From the NCBI GenBank assembly GCA_018384375.1, contig JAHAYJ010000017.1, forward strand, positions 62,001 through 126,000: a DNA stretch of 64,000 nt. Reading direction: 5' to 3'. Positions 26,250 through 35,201 of the stretch are shown one piece after another. A program made the translations under genes and the position numbers. This DNA comes from Lachnospiraceae bacterium (GTDB lineage Bacteria; Bacillota; Clostridia; Lachnospirales; Lachnospiraceae). Numbering within the stretch: the first letter of the stretch is position 1; each line of letters begins with the position of its first letter. The notes beneath the pieces were generated by a model. It saw only the letters and a list, made by a program, of their open reading frames with translations, was not told where the DNA came from and made no database searches.

Positions 26250-27647
26250 ATGACGAGCGCACCTGTAAAGGGAGTGGATACTCTGATGAATTTTGTCGGA
26301 GGAAAGAACTCCACACAGACAGGCGGTACGGAATCAGTAAGCAGCTTTGGAGATGTTATGAGCAGGACGCAGAGTGGCGTGTCAAATTCTGATACCCAGA
26401 AGCAGTCTGCTGAAGTCAAAGGTACCAGAGAAACATCTGTGAGGGATGCTTACAAAAAGAGCAGCGAGGCAGTGAAGGAAACAAAAACTGCTGGCGAAGC
26501 GGAAAAAACCGGCAAACAGACCAAAGAAGTGAAGGAAGCGGTGGAAAAAGCAGGAAAGGAACTTGTAAAAGACATCGCAAAGGAGCTTGGCGTTTCGGAA
26601 GAAGAAGTAGTGAGGGCTATGGAAGAACTTGGCTTTTCCATGTTTTCTCTTTTTGATCCGACAAGTTTGATGCAGCTGGTGCTTACACTGACAGGAAATG
26701 AGGATGCGTCCATACTTCTCACAGATGAAGGACTCTTCGGAAAGGTTCAGGAGCTGTTACAGCTCGCAACAGATGTTAAGGATGATCTGGTGCAGGAACT
26801 GGACCTTGAGCCGGATGAAATGAAGTCGATGCTGGAAGAACTGCAGAAAGCAGACGCACAACAGCCGGACATGGAAGAACCGCTACAGACGAAGGAACTG
26901 GCTCCTCAGATAACGGTAGAGGTTCATACAGGAGGAGAAACAGTCAAGCTTGCTGCTGATGAAAATGGAAATGTTGTTAAAACACTGGAAACCGTATCGC
27001 AGGAAGAAAGCAAAACAGCTGTCGTAAGACAGGAAGATGGACAAAAGGGCGGTAAGGAAGAAAAAGGCCAGAGCCAGCCCGATGGTAATTCCAATACCGG
27101 AAATGCGTTGCTTGATGCATTAACACAGGATAAGACACCGGTGCAGAATGTGCAGACGGAGCAGGCAAATGCATTTTTTGGCAGCCAGACACAGGATATT
27201 ATGAATCAGATCATGGATTATATGAAGATTCAGTTAAGACCTGGTATGGATCAGTTGGAAATGCAGCTACACCCCGAAAGCCTTGGAACGGTACATGTAC
27301 AGCTTGTGAATAAAGGCGGAGAAATTACCGCACAATTCCGGGTACAGAATGAAACCGTCAGGGCGGCTATAGAAAGTCAGGTTGTGGAACTTAAAGAAAA
27401 CCTGAAGGATCAAGGGGTAAAGGTGGAAGCAGTGGAGGTCACTGTTGAAAGCCACGGATTTGAGAGTAATCTCTGGCAGGGACAGGGAAGGGAAGAAAAT
27501 GCTTCCTCTCGGAACGGAAAGAAAACACCCAGAAAAATTAACCTGAATGAACTGGATGCACTTTTTGAAGAGAGGGCAAGCGAGGAAGAACTTCTGAGTG
27601 CCAGGATGATGGAAATGAACGGAAATACAGTAGACTATACCGCATAA
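26250..27647 (+). CDS. fliK: Flagellar hook-length control protein FliK
   Basis: Predicted 465-residue protein. The first 300 residues are Lys/Glu/Gln/Ser-rich and probably extended, as in FliK molecular rulers. The C-terminal hook-length domain (about 330-405) is recognisable in MDQLEMQLHPESLGTVHVQL and the GGEITAQFRVQNETVRAAIE segment. FliK is secreted during hook growth and switches the export substrate through FlhB. The start at ATG 26250 follows TTGGAGGGATG. Confidence 0.92.
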   Translation: MTSAPVKGVDTLMNFVGGKNSTQTGGTESVSSFGDVMSRTQSGVSNSDTQKQSAEVKGTRETSVRDAYKKSSEAVKETKTAGEAEKTGKQTKEVKEAVEKAGKELVKDIAKELGVSEEEVVRAMEELGFSMFSLFDPTSLMQLVLTLTGNEDASILLTDEGLFGKVQELLQLATDVKDDLVQELDLEPDEMKSMLEELQKADAQQPDMEEPLQTKELAPQITVEVHTGGETVKLAADENGNVVKTLETVSQEESKTAVVRQEDGQKGGKEEKGQSQPDGNSNTGNALLDALTQDKTPVQNVQTEQANAFFGSQTQDIMNQIMDYMKIQLRPGMDQLEMQLHPESLGTVHVQLVNKGGEITAQFRVQNETVRAAIESQVVELKENLKDQGVKVEAVEVTVESHGFESNLWQGQGREENASSRNGKKTPRKINLNELDALFEERASEEELLSARMMEMNGNTVDYTA

Positions 27648-27671
27648 ACAGTTATGCAGAAAGGAGAAAAA

Positions 27672-28466
27672 ATGGCAGTAGATGCAATTGTGCAGGACGG
27701 TAAAATCTTAGAGACTGCAAGTGAAAGCTCTGTTAAAAAGACTACCTCCAACAGTGGAATGGACAAGGATGCGTTCCTCCAGCTATTGGTAGCACAGATG
27801 AAGTATCAGGATCCATTAGAGCCTACTTCCAATACGGAGTACATCTCACAGTATGCAACCTTCTCGCAGGTAGAGCAGCTGCAGAACATGGCAGCAACCA
27901 TGGAACTGTCAAGAGCATCATCAATGGTAGGAAAGCTTGTTGAGATACAAAGCACGAACTCTAATGGCGAAACCAAGAGCATTCAGGGCAAAGTGGAATA
28001 TGTCACCTATGAAAACAACAAAGCTTATGTATCCATTGACGGTTCTCTCTATTCACTGGAGGATGTGACGGCTGTGGTTGATGAAACCTATCAGAGTGCA
28101 TATGATCTGGCGGTATCCTTTATTTCGGCCATGAATAAGCTGCCCAATCTTGCAAATCTGACAGCAGACGACAAGGAGACGATTGATGCCCTTCAGAACG
28201 GCTTCAACAGTATGACAGAATATCAGCAGTCCTTTATTGCAAACCAGTATGTTGAGATGCTTCAGAAATATGTGGAGAGAATGGCAGCACTGACAAGCAG
28301 TCAGGGTGAAAGTGAAAACACGGAAGAAACTGATAGCACAGAAGATATTGAAGAGGTTGAGAGCACTACAGGAACAGCGGATGCCGACAAGACCGGAAGT
28401 GAGGAAGCAACAGAAGGAACAGGCGAAGCGGAGAGTACAGACAGCGAAGCAGGTGAATCCGTTTAA
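27672..28466 (+). CDS. flgD: Hook-cap protein FlgD with extra helical module
   Basis: Predicted 264-residue hook assembly scaffold. Residues 31-82 hold the conserved FlgD N-terminal domain (FLQLLVAQMKYQDPLEPTSN, EYISQYATFSQVEQLQNM), and residues 86-135 a beta-rich module. Unlike typical FlgD, residues 139-207 form a helical segment (ISAMNKLPNLANLTADDKET ...) resembling the three-helix FIVAR-like modules of Firmicute surface proteins, and 208-264 is a low-complexity Glu/Thr/Ser tail. ATG 27672 lies 5 bases after AAGGAG; the track start at 27654 is upstream of that site. Confidence 0.92.
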   Translation: MAVDAIVQDGKILETASESSVKKTTSNSGMDKDAFLQLLVAQMKYQDPLEPTSNTEYISQYATFSQVEQLQNMAATMELSRASSMVGKLVEIQSTNSNGETKSIQGKVEYVTYENNKAYVSIDGSLYSLEDVTAVVDETYQSAYDLAVSFISAMNKLPNLANLTADDKETIDALQNGFNSMTEYQQSFIANQYVEMLQKYVERMAALTSSQGESENTEETDSTEDIEEVESTTGTADADKTGSEEATEGTGEAESTDSEAGESV

Positions 28467-28505
28467 AGCAGGATGCGGGAGGAACCACTCAGGGAGGAGA
28501 GGAAT

Positions 28506-28904
28506 ATGAAGATTCAAGATAACAGATTCCTTTCGATTGAACAGCTCCAGGATCAGTACCTGAACCAGAATAAGAGCAGCACGCCCGTAAGAACTGCGGA
28601 AGGAAAAAGCTTTCAGGAAATTCTGGAAAGCAGCAGACGGAATGCAGCGGGAGAGGTGAAATTTTCCAAGCATGCGGCAGGAAGGTTGGCAGACCGGAAT
28701 ATTGAGCTTACGGAAAGCCAGATGGACAGGCTCACAGAGGGTACGAAGAAAGCGGGAGAGAAAGGAATAAAGGAATCGCTGGTGATTGTAGATCAGCTGG
28801 CATTTATCGTGAATGTTCCCAATAACACGGTAGTGACGGCCATGAATCAGCAGGACGCAGCGGAAAATGTTTTTACCAATATTGACGGAGCCGTAATTAT
28901 TTAG
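28506..28904 (+). CDS. Flagellar operon protein (TIGR02530 type)
   Basis: Predicted 132-residue protein. The segment EVKFSKHAAGRLADRNIELT, followed by a Val/Ile-rich region ending NNTVVTAM, is characteristic of the small conserved protein that lies between flgD and flgE in many Firmicutes. Its function is not established; it may help hook assembly. ATG 28506 has AGGGAGGAGAGG upstream; the track's 28473 start is rejected. Confidence 0.85.
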   Translation: MKIQDNRFLSIEQLQDQYLNQNKSSTPVRTAEGKSFQEILESSRRNAAGEVKFSKHAAGRLADRNIELTESQMDRLTEGTKKAGEKGIKESLVIVDQLAFIVNVPNNTVVTAMNQQDAAENVFTNIDGAVII

Positions 28905-28920
28905 CCGGACCTTATGGAGG

Positions 28921-28952
28921 CTAAGAGTTCCCGACTGACAGACGGAACTTAG
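28921..28952 (+). promoter_or_regulatory. RNA hairpin before flgE
   Basis: CTAAG-A-GTTCC pairs with GGAACTTAG around a 12-base loop in the 81-base gap before flgE. It is not followed by a T run, so it is more likely an mRNA stabilising or processing element than a terminator. Confidence 0.45.
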
Positions 28953-28985
28953 AACGGCTTAACAGCTTAAGGAGGTCATTTCATT

Positions 28986-30425
28986 ATGATGAGATCATTG
29001 TATTCTGGTGTAGCAGGTCTTAAGACGCACCAGACAAGAATGGACGTTATCGGTAACAATATTGCTAACGTTAACACCACATCTTACAAATCACAGTCCA
29101 TGACATTCAGTGATTTGATGTATCAGACAACACAGGCAGCATCCGGAGCCAATCCTACCACAGGTGTAGGTGGAACAAACGCCAGACAGATTGGTCTTGG
29201 CTCCAAGACAGGGGCAATCAAGACGGCAATCACAACACAGGGTGCAGCACAGTCCACAAACGATCCCTTTGATATCATGATTACGGGAGATGCGTTCTTT
29301 ATCGTGAGCAACGGCTCAGAGAACTTCTTCACAAGAGACGGGTCCTTCTATGTGGACGGCGCAGGAAATCTGGCCATGACCAGTACCGGCTACAATGTTA
29401 TGGGCTGGCAGGTGGATCCCGCCAATCCTAATGCGGTGAGAAAGGATACCGTATCTGCACTGCGCGTCATGAATGCGGAAAATCTCACTTATCCGCCGGA
29501 GGCAACTTCAGATGCAACCGTATCCGGCATTATTGATAAATATGATACCGACATCAACAGCAAGGATGGACGTATCATGAATCTGGAATTTTATGACAAT
29601 CAGGGGTATAAATATACGGCCCGTTTGAGTGTTCATGCAGTTAACGGCGATAAGGGTGACTTTTATGTGAAACTGGATGATATTCTGGATTCCGAAGGAA
29701 AGTCTATTATGTATGAGACTGATGGTGTGACTCTTACAGATGTTGGAACAAAAGTTAAATTTGGATATGACACCATTAAAGATTCGGACGGAAATACGGT
29801 GCAATATGATGATGGAGGTACTCCGAAGGATGTAGAAGGGGCAGCAATTCTGAAATATGTGGAGGGAAAAGGAACCTTTTCGTTCGCCGGACAGGATGCC
29901 GCAGGAACAGGCGGAAGCACATTGACTCTGGGGTTAAGCACTATTCCGAATTTCCACGATATTACCATTGATTTCTCCGCAACTTCAAACTACAACGCAA
30001 ACGGAACCTCAACGCTGGATGCCCTCAGAGGAGATGCGAAGGGTCTTGGCGCAGGACGTAAAATCGGTGAGATGAGCGGTATCAGTATTCAGAAGGACGG
30101 TATGATCTACGCATCCTACGATAACGGTCAGAAACGTTTGTTAGGACAGATTGCGGTAGCAACCTTCCCCAATGCCTCCGGTCTTGAAAAAGCAGGTGAC
30201 AACCTCTATTCAGCAACCATGAACTCCGGTGAGTTTAACGGTATCGGTGAAGATATCACCGTGGGCGGCGGTTACATGAATTCCGGTGTGTTGGAAATGA
30301 GTAATGTGGATCTTTCCGCTGAGTTTACGGAGATGATCACGACCCAGAGAGGCTTCCAGGCCAACAGCCGTATCATTACAGTTTCCGATACACTGCTTGA
30401 GGAACTGACAAATCTTAAGAGATAA
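28986..30425 (+). CDS. flgE: Flagellar hook protein FlgE
   Basis: Predicted 479-residue hook subunit. The N-terminus MRSLYSGVAGLKTHQTRMDV and NNIANVNTTSYK, and the C-terminal SNVDLSAEFTEMITTQRGFQ followed by ANSRIITVSDTLL, are the axial-protein signatures. The central part (about 190-340) is the variable surface domain. It is exported and polymerises under the FlgD cap. GGAGG precedes tandem ATG codons at 28986 and 28989. Hairpins flank the gene on both sides. Confidence 0.97.
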   Translation: MMRSLYSGVAGLKTHQTRMDVIGNNIANVNTTSYKSQSMTFSDLMYQTTQAASGANPTTGVGGTNARQIGLGSKTGAIKTAITTQGAAQSTNDPFDIMITGDAFFIVSNGSENFFTRDGSFYVDGAGNLAMTSTGYNVMGWQVDPANPNAVRKDTVSALRVMNAENLTYPPEATSDATVSGIIDKYDTDINSKDGRIMNLEFYDNQGYKYTARLSVHAVNGDKGDFYVKLDDILDSEGKSIMYETDGVTLTDVGTKVKFGYDTIKDSDGNTVQYDDGGTPKDVEGAAILKYVEGKGTFSFAGQDAAGTGGSTLTLGLSTIPNFHDITIDFSATSNYNANGTSTLDALRGDAKGLGAGRKIGEMSGISIQKDGMIYASYDNGQKRLLGQIAVATFPNASGLEKAGDNLYSATMNSGEFNGIGEDITVGGGYMNSGVLEMSNVDLSAEFTEMITTQRGFQANSRIITVSDTLLEELTNLKR

Positions 30426-30457
30426 GCTTAAGTTTTAGCAATTACATACAACAGAAG

Positions 30458-30495
30458 AGGGAACCGGTCATTTTGAGCGGTTCCCTTTCCTTTCG
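30458..30495 (+). terminator. Partial terminator between flgE and flbD
   Basis: AGGGAACCG and CGGTTCCCT form a 9-base-pair stem with an 11-base loop, followed by TTCCTTTC rather than a pure T run. It may attenuate transcription so that hook protein is made in excess over downstream motor genes, or protect the flgE mRNA 3' end. Confidence 0.6.
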
Positions 30496-30538
30496 AAAGG
30501 TACTGAATAAAGTATCGTTTTAAAAACGGGGGAATTTT

Positions 30539-30724
30539 ATGATAGAACTTACAAGAATAAACGGGACCAAGGTATTGGTGAATCCGGACCTGATGGAACT
30601 TGTGGAAGAAACACCGGATACGGTTGTTGCTTTTACTACGGGAAGGAAAATAATTGTAAAAGAAAGTAGACAAGAGATAAAAAATCTTGTAAAATCGTAT
30701 AGAAAGGATATTTTTGCGGTTTGA
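30539..30724 (+). CDS. swrD: FlbD/SwrD family flagellar protein
   Basis: Predicted 61-residue protein beginning MIELTRINGTKVLVNPDLME, the FlbD/SwrD family signature. In Bacillus SwrD raises flagellar motor torque by supporting stator function. Its place directly before motA/motB fits that role. Its stop overlaps the track's possible motA start. Confidence 0.92.
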   Translation: MIELTRINGTKVLVNPDLMELVEETPDTVVAFTTGRKIIVKESRQEIKNLVKSYRKDIFAV

Positions 30725-30744
30725 CGCAAAAAAAGGTGAGAATT

Positions 30745-31539
30745 GTGGATTTGGCGTCAATTTTGGGCCTAGTGCTCTGCTTCGCAATGTGTGCGTATGG
30801 TATCATTGATAATGCCGGTATACAGAATATTAACCGCTATCTGGATCCCCCTTCGGCGATCATCACTTTTGGTGGTGCTTTTTTTGCTATTCTGGCATCT
30901 TATAGCCTTTCGGATTATATAGCCGGCCTGAAGAGCTTTCTTTTGGTATTTAAAGCTCCTGTAGCTGATGTAAAGGCGATGATTCAGCAGATTATCGATC
31001 TGTCAAATATTGCCAGAAAGGAAGGACTTCTTTCTCTGGAGGAAGCAGCCGGTAATCTTGATGATGAGTTTATGAAAAAAGGAATTCTTCTTATCGTGGA
31101 TGGTACGGACCCAGAGCTGGTAAGAGGAATCATGGAGACTGAGCTGATCAGTATTGAAGACAGACATAAAAAGAAAATAAGCTTCTGGGAGGATCTGGGT
31201 TCCATGGGACCTGCCTGGGGTATGATCGGTACGCTGGTCGGCCTTGTTAACATGCTTTATGAGATGGAAAATCCTTCCACGATCGGACCGTCCATGGCGG
31301 TGGCACTGATTACAACCTTGTATGGTTCCCTGCTTGCCAACTGGATCTGTACGCCTGTTGCCAGTAAGCTGAAGTCAAATAATGCAAGTGAAATCATGAT
31401 AAAGGAAATTATGATCGAGGGTCTTTTGTCAATTCAGGCAGGAGAGAACCCCCGTGTAATAGAAGAAAAACTGAAATCATTCTTGGCACCGAAGGATCGG
31501 GTAAGCCAGACTGACGGAGGTGAAGCAGAGAATGGCTAA
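30745..31539 (+). CDS. motA: Motility stator protein MotA
   Basis: Predicted 264-residue, four-helix membrane subunit of the flagellar stator. The start MDLASILGLVL, the conserved GGAFFAILASYSL region, the cytosolic charged loop and the block MGPAWGMIGTLVGLVNMLYE are typical. GTG 30745 is preferred, 4-5 bases after AAGGTGAG; the track's TTG 30721 lies over the swrD stop. MotB follows with a short overlap. Proton or sodium use cannot be decided from this sequence. Confidence 0.95.
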   Translation: MDLASILGLVLCFAMCAYGIIDNAGIQNINRYLDPPSAIITFGGAFFAILASYSLSDYIAGLKSFLLVFKAPVADVKAMIQQIIDLSNIARKEGLLSLEEAAGNLDDEFMKKGILLIVDGTDPELVRGIMETELISIEDRHKKKISFWEDLGSMGPAWGMIGTLVGLVNMLYEMENPSTIGPSMAVALITTLYGSLLANWICTPVASKLKSNNASEIMIKEIMIEGLLSIQAGENPRVIEEKLKSFLAPKDRVSQTDGGEAENG

Positions 31540-32338
31540 GAGAAAACCGGAAGAACCCCCTAAGGGTGCCCCGGCATGGCAGACTACATTTGCTGACTTG
31601 ATGAACTTGCTTCTTTGCTTTTTTGTCATGTTGTTTTCTATGTCATCTGTAGATGCACAGAAGTTTGAACTTTTGGCTGCTTCATTTAATCAGACCTTCA
31701 GTATTTTTTCAGCAGGCGCGACTGCAATCGGTGACGGTGTCCTGATCAGTAACGGTGTGAGCCAGCTCAATGAGCTGGATCAGTACATTAACAGTACCGG
31801 AAGAGAGGCTGAGGGGGAATTGATTCCTGAGAACCTGGAATCTGCAGCTGAGATAATGGAAGAGGCAAAGCTTCAGGAATCAGAGGAACTGGCAGAGAAG
31901 ATCGAGGAAGCCTTGGAGGAAAAAAAGCTTGATAAAGAAGTGGATATTGAGTTTACGGCTCAATATGTTCAGCTTACCTTAAACGGTGCATTACTTTTTG
32001 ATTCGGGAAGTGTTGAGATCAAGGAGGAAGCGCTGCCGCTGATGAATCAGCTTGGCATCATTCTTCAAAGGTTCAGCGAGGGTACAATAGAAATAGAAGG
32101 ACATACGGACAATGTCCCCATGTCCGGTTCTAAATATTCCAACAATGATGAACTCAGCAGCGGACGTGCGCTTTCTGTATTCTATTATCTGGAAAAAAAC
32201 ACAACGCTGGATATGGGCAGAATCAAGCATGCCGGAAGAGGCGAATATGTGCCTATCGCGGATAATTCCACAGAAGAGGGAAGGGCAAAGAACAGACGGG
32301 TTGAGATTAAAATATACAATGCGTTGAGTTCCTATTAA
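31532..32338 (+). CDS. motB: Motility stator protein MotB
   Basis: Predicted 268-residue stator subunit with one transmembrane helix containing the ion-binding Asp22 (FADLMNLLLCFFVMLFS) and a C-terminal OmpA-like peptidoglycan-binding domain (IEIEGHTDNVPMS, LSSGRALSVFYYL, GRAKNRRVEI). ATG 31532 lies downstream of GGAGGTGA and overlaps the motA end by 8 bases. It anchors the stator to the cell wall. Confidence 0.96.
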   Translation: MAKRKPEEPPKGAPAWQTTFADLMNLLLCFFVMLFSMSSVDAQKFELLAASFNQTFSIFSAGATAIGDGVLISNGVSQLNELDQYINSTGREAEGELIPENLESAAEIMEEAKLQESEELAEKIEEALEEKKLDKEVDIEFTAQYVQLTLNGALLFDSGSVEIKEEALPLMNQLGIILQRFSEGTIEIEGHTDNVPMSGSKYSNNDELSSGRALSVFYYLEKNTTLDMGRIKHAGRGEYVPIADNSTEEGRAKNRRVEIKIYNALSSY

Positions 32339-32364
32339 AACAAGGGTTAGGAAGGTTAAGGGTT

Positions 32365-32874
32365 ATGAAGAAAAATCTGATTTCAATTGTGATATTGGCG
32401 CTCTTGATCGTCAATATCGTCTTAACCGCCATTATGATGTTCAGTGTGACGAGCACAAACAAGAAGACGGCGGCGTTGGTTACAGATATTGCATCAGCAA
32501 TTAGTCTGGATCTTGGCAGCAATGAGGTGGAGGAAGAGGTAGAGGCTGTTCCGATGGAAAACATTGTTCCCTATACCATTGCTGATATGACAATACCACT
32601 TCGAAAGGGTGAAGATGAGAAGGATCATTACGCACTTCTTTCAGTTACCCTGTCTATGAACAGCAAGCACAGTGATTATAAGACTTATGGAGATCTGACT
32701 ACCAGAGAGGATCTGATCAAAGGACAGATTAATGAGGCAGTCAGTCAATATACGCTGGAGGAGGCAAATGCAAATCCTCAGGCAATCAAGGACGATATCC
32801 TTGCAAGAATTCAGAAGCTTTTTGGGTCTGACTTTATATTTGATGTTACTTTGAGCAGCACGCTTTACCAGTAA
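32365..32874 (+). CDS. fliL: Flagellar basal-body protein FliL
   Basis: Predicted 169-residue single-pass membrane protein with a transmembrane helix near residues 5-27 (ISIVILALLIVNIVLTAIMM) and an external domain ending LFGSDFIFDVTLSSTLYQ. FliL surrounds and stabilises stator units. The low-conservation family is supported by its place between motB and fliM. Confidence 0.88.
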   Translation: MKKNLISIVILALLIVNIVLTAIMMFSVTSTNKKTAALVTDIASAISLDLGSNEVEEEVEAVPMENIVPYTIADMTIPLRKGEDEKDHYALLSVTLSMNSKHSDYKTYGDLTTREDLIKGQINEAVSQYTLEEANANPQAIKDDILARIQKLFGSDFIFDVTLSSTLYQ

Positions 32875-32929
32875 ACACCATAAGGCGCCTGACATAAGAG
32901 AAAGGCAGCAATAAAGGAGGTGAGGGTTC

Positions 32930-33910
32930 GTGGGCGAGGTATTGTCTCAAAGTGAGATTGATAATCTGCTTGCAGCATTGAGCAGTGGCGAGCTGGATGT
33001 TGATCAGATGCAGGATCCGTCGGATAAACAGGTGAAGGATTACGATTTTAAACGGCCTGCAAAGTTCTCGAAAGAACATCTCAGAACACTTGAAATTATA
33101 TATGAACATTACGGACGACTGATTTCCACTAACCTTCCGGTTTATTTGAGAAAGAATGTTCAGGTTTCGGTTGCCAGTTCGGAAACCGTTACCTTTTCGG
33201 AATTTACCAATGCGCTCTCCAATCCGGTTATTCTGGGTATTGTGGACTTTAATCCACTTAACGGAAATGCCATCATTGAGCTTTCCTCCAATCTGGGATT
33301 TGCGATGATCGACCGAATGCTGGGTGGACAGGGAGTACCGCTTGAGAAAAGCAGAGATTTTTCAGATATTGAGATGACGATCCTGCAGAAGCTGATGGTC
33401 ATATGTATGCAGCTTATGCGTGAGCCCTGGCGGAATGTGGCGGAAATTAATCCCATGATGGAGAGAATTGAAACAAATGCACAGTTTGCACAGGTGATCG
33501 CTCCCAGTGATATGGTGGCAATTATTTCCTTGAGTGTTAAGATTGGGGAAGCCGAAGGGTTTATGAACATATGTCTTCCATATTTTACACTGGAAGATGT
33601 CATGGACAAGTTGAATACCAAGTATTGGTATTCAACGATGCAAAAAAATGATAACGAGAATTACGAGGAGCACCTTGAAGTGCTTATTAAGAAAATAGAT
33701 GTACCGGTTAAGGCTATTTTAGGAAGAAGCCAGGTGTCTGTAAATGATTTCCTGAACCTTCAGGTAGGAGATATTATCAGACTGGATTCCAGAGTGGATT
33801 CGGAAATGGATGTGTTTGTAGGAAACATCCAGAAGTTCAAGGCTCTTCCGGGATCCAGCAAAGACAATTACGCGGTACGAATAACATCAGTAATCAGAGA
33901 GGGGGAGTAA
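32930..33910 (+). CDS. fliM: Flagellar motor switch protein FliM
   Basis: Predicted 326-residue switch protein. The N-terminal LSQSEIDNLLAAL is the phospho-CheY-binding peptide. The middle CheC-like domain contains MIDRMLGGQG, and the C-terminal domain LEVLIKKIDVPVKAILGRSQ is FliN-like. Translation starts at GTG 32930 after AAAGGAGGTGAGG. It forms the C ring with FliG and FliY. Confidence 0.97.
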   Translation: MGEVLSQSEIDNLLAALSSGELDVDQMQDPSDKQVKDYDFKRPAKFSKEHLRTLEIIYEHYGRLISTNLPVYLRKNVQVSVASSETVTFSEFTNALSNPVILGIVDFNPLNGNAIIELSSNLGFAMIDRMLGGQGVPLEKSRDFSDIEMTILQKLMVICMQLMREPWRNVAEINPMMERIETNAQFAQVIAPSDMVAIISLSVKIGEAEGFMNICLPYFTLEDVMDKLNTKYWYSTMQKNDNENYEEHLEVLIKKIDVPVKAILGRSQVSVNDFLNLQVGDIIRLDSRVDSEMDVFVGNIQKFKALPGSSKDNYAVRITSVIREGE

Positions 33911-33913
33911 GGT

Positions 33914-35182
33914 ATGGACGGTATGCTTTCACAGGATGAGATAAATGCATTGCTTAGTGGCATGGATTTGTCTGCAAATCCGGACACACCAGAGCCGGAA
34001 ACTGCAGCACAGGATGCAGCACCCGCACCGGAAATAGATGAAAGCCTTTTGACAGAAGACGAAAGAGATGCGATTGGAGAAATAGCCAATATCAGTATGG
34101 GCTCTTCTGCAACAACCTTATATTCACTGGTCAATCGTAAGGTTAACATTACAACACCTACGGTATCGCTTGCTAATTGGCAGGCCGTGGTCGGAGACTA
34201 TGAAAAGCCATGTGTCTTCATTCAGATCCGTTATACAGCCGGACTTGATGGCTCCAACATTATGGTATTGAAGGAACATGATGTAAAGGTGATCACCGAT
34301 CTAATGATGGGCGGTGACGGAAGCAACACAGATGGCGAGTTTGGCGAACTGCATCTGAGTGCTATTTCGGAAGCAATGAATCAGATGATGGGAGCAGCTG
34401 CAACCTCCATGTCGACCATGCTTGACAAGATGATTGATATCAGCCCGCCGGAAGCCAGCCTTGTACATTTGAATGAATTCAAAAAAGGTGGGGATATTGC
34501 TACTTTTCTGGAAGGAACCTTTGTAAAAATTGCTTTCAGAATGCAGATCGATGATCTGGTTGACAGTACCATCATGCAGCTGTATCCGATCGACTTTGCA
34601 AAAACGCTGTATGACACCTTTATTGGTACGCAATCAGCAGAAATAGAAGCATCCGCACCTGCACCGGAGCCTTATATACCACCTACGGTGGAAGCGCAGC
34701 CTGCACAGATGGATATGTCCCAGATGGGAGGAATGCAGGGAATGCCGCAAATGGGTATGGGAATGCCCCAGATGAACATGGGCATGCCGCAGATGAACAT
34801 GGGAATGCCGCAAATGGGCATGGGAATGCCTCAGATGAACATGGGCATGCCACAGGGAATGCCACAAATGGGCATGGGAATGCCCCAGATGAATGTGCAG
34901 CCCGCTCAGTTCCAGAATTTCAATAATGATATGAGTGCAATGGTTGGTCAGGAAAATATCGGACTGATCAAGGATGTTCCTCTGGAAGTGACGGTTGAGC
35001 TGGGAAGAACCAAAAAATCGATTGCAGAAATTCTGGACTTTGCACCTGGAACGATTATTGAACTTGACAAGATAGCAGGTGAACCGATAGATGTACTTGT
35101 GAACGGCAAGTTTGTCGCAAAGGGCGAGGTTGTAGTAATTGAAGAAAGTTTTGGTATCCGTGTAACTGAAATCATTAAATAA
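33914..35182 (+). CDS. fliY: FliY/FliN switch phosphatase with repeat linker
   Basis: Predicted 422-residue FliY. An N-terminal CheY-binding helix (LSQDEINALLSGM) precedes a CheC-like domain with both phosphatase motifs intact (DAIGEIAN, SAISEAMN), and the C-terminal FliN domain (DVPLEVTVELGRTKKSIAEI) completes the C ring. The domains are joined by a linker, about residues 265-335, built of seven-residue GMPQM-[GN]-M repeats. FliY dephosphorylates CheY-P at the motor. It lies 3 bases after fliM and just before cheY. Confidence 0.97.
   Translation: MDGMLSQDEINALLSGMDLSANPDTPEPETAAQDAAPAPEIDESLLTEDERDAIGEIANISMGSSATTLYSLVNRKVNITTPTVSLANWQAVVGDYEKPCVFIQIRYTAGLDGSNIMVLKEHDVKVITDLMMGGDGSNTDGEFGELHLSAISEAMNQMMGAAATSMSTMLDKMIDISPPEASLVHLNEFKKGGDIATFLEGTFVKIAFRMQIDDLVDSTIMQLYPIDFAKTLYDTFIGTQSAEIEASAPAPEPYIPPTVEAQPAQMDMSQMGGMQGMPQMGMGMPQMNMGMPQMNMGMPQMGMGMPQMNMGMPQGMPQMGMGMPQMNVQPAQFQNFNNDMSAMVGQENIGLIKDVPLEVTVELGRTKKSIAEILDFAPGTIIELDKIAGEPIDVLVNGKFVAKGEVVVIEESFGIRVTEIIK
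34735..34896 (+). repeat. Tandem 21-bp repeat inside fliY
   Basis: About seven partial or full copies of a 21-base unit like GGAATGCCGCAGATGAACAT encode GMPQMNM/GMPQMGM. Copies differ mostly at wobble positions, so the repeat is old enough to have diverged but kept at protein level. Confidence 0.9.
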
Positions 35183-35201
35183 AAAGTTAGGAGAAAAAGA
35201 T

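Noticed and set aside
34735-34896. Possible CRISPR-like direct repeats
   Set aside because: The units are contiguous, in frame, without spacers, and encode the FliY linker.
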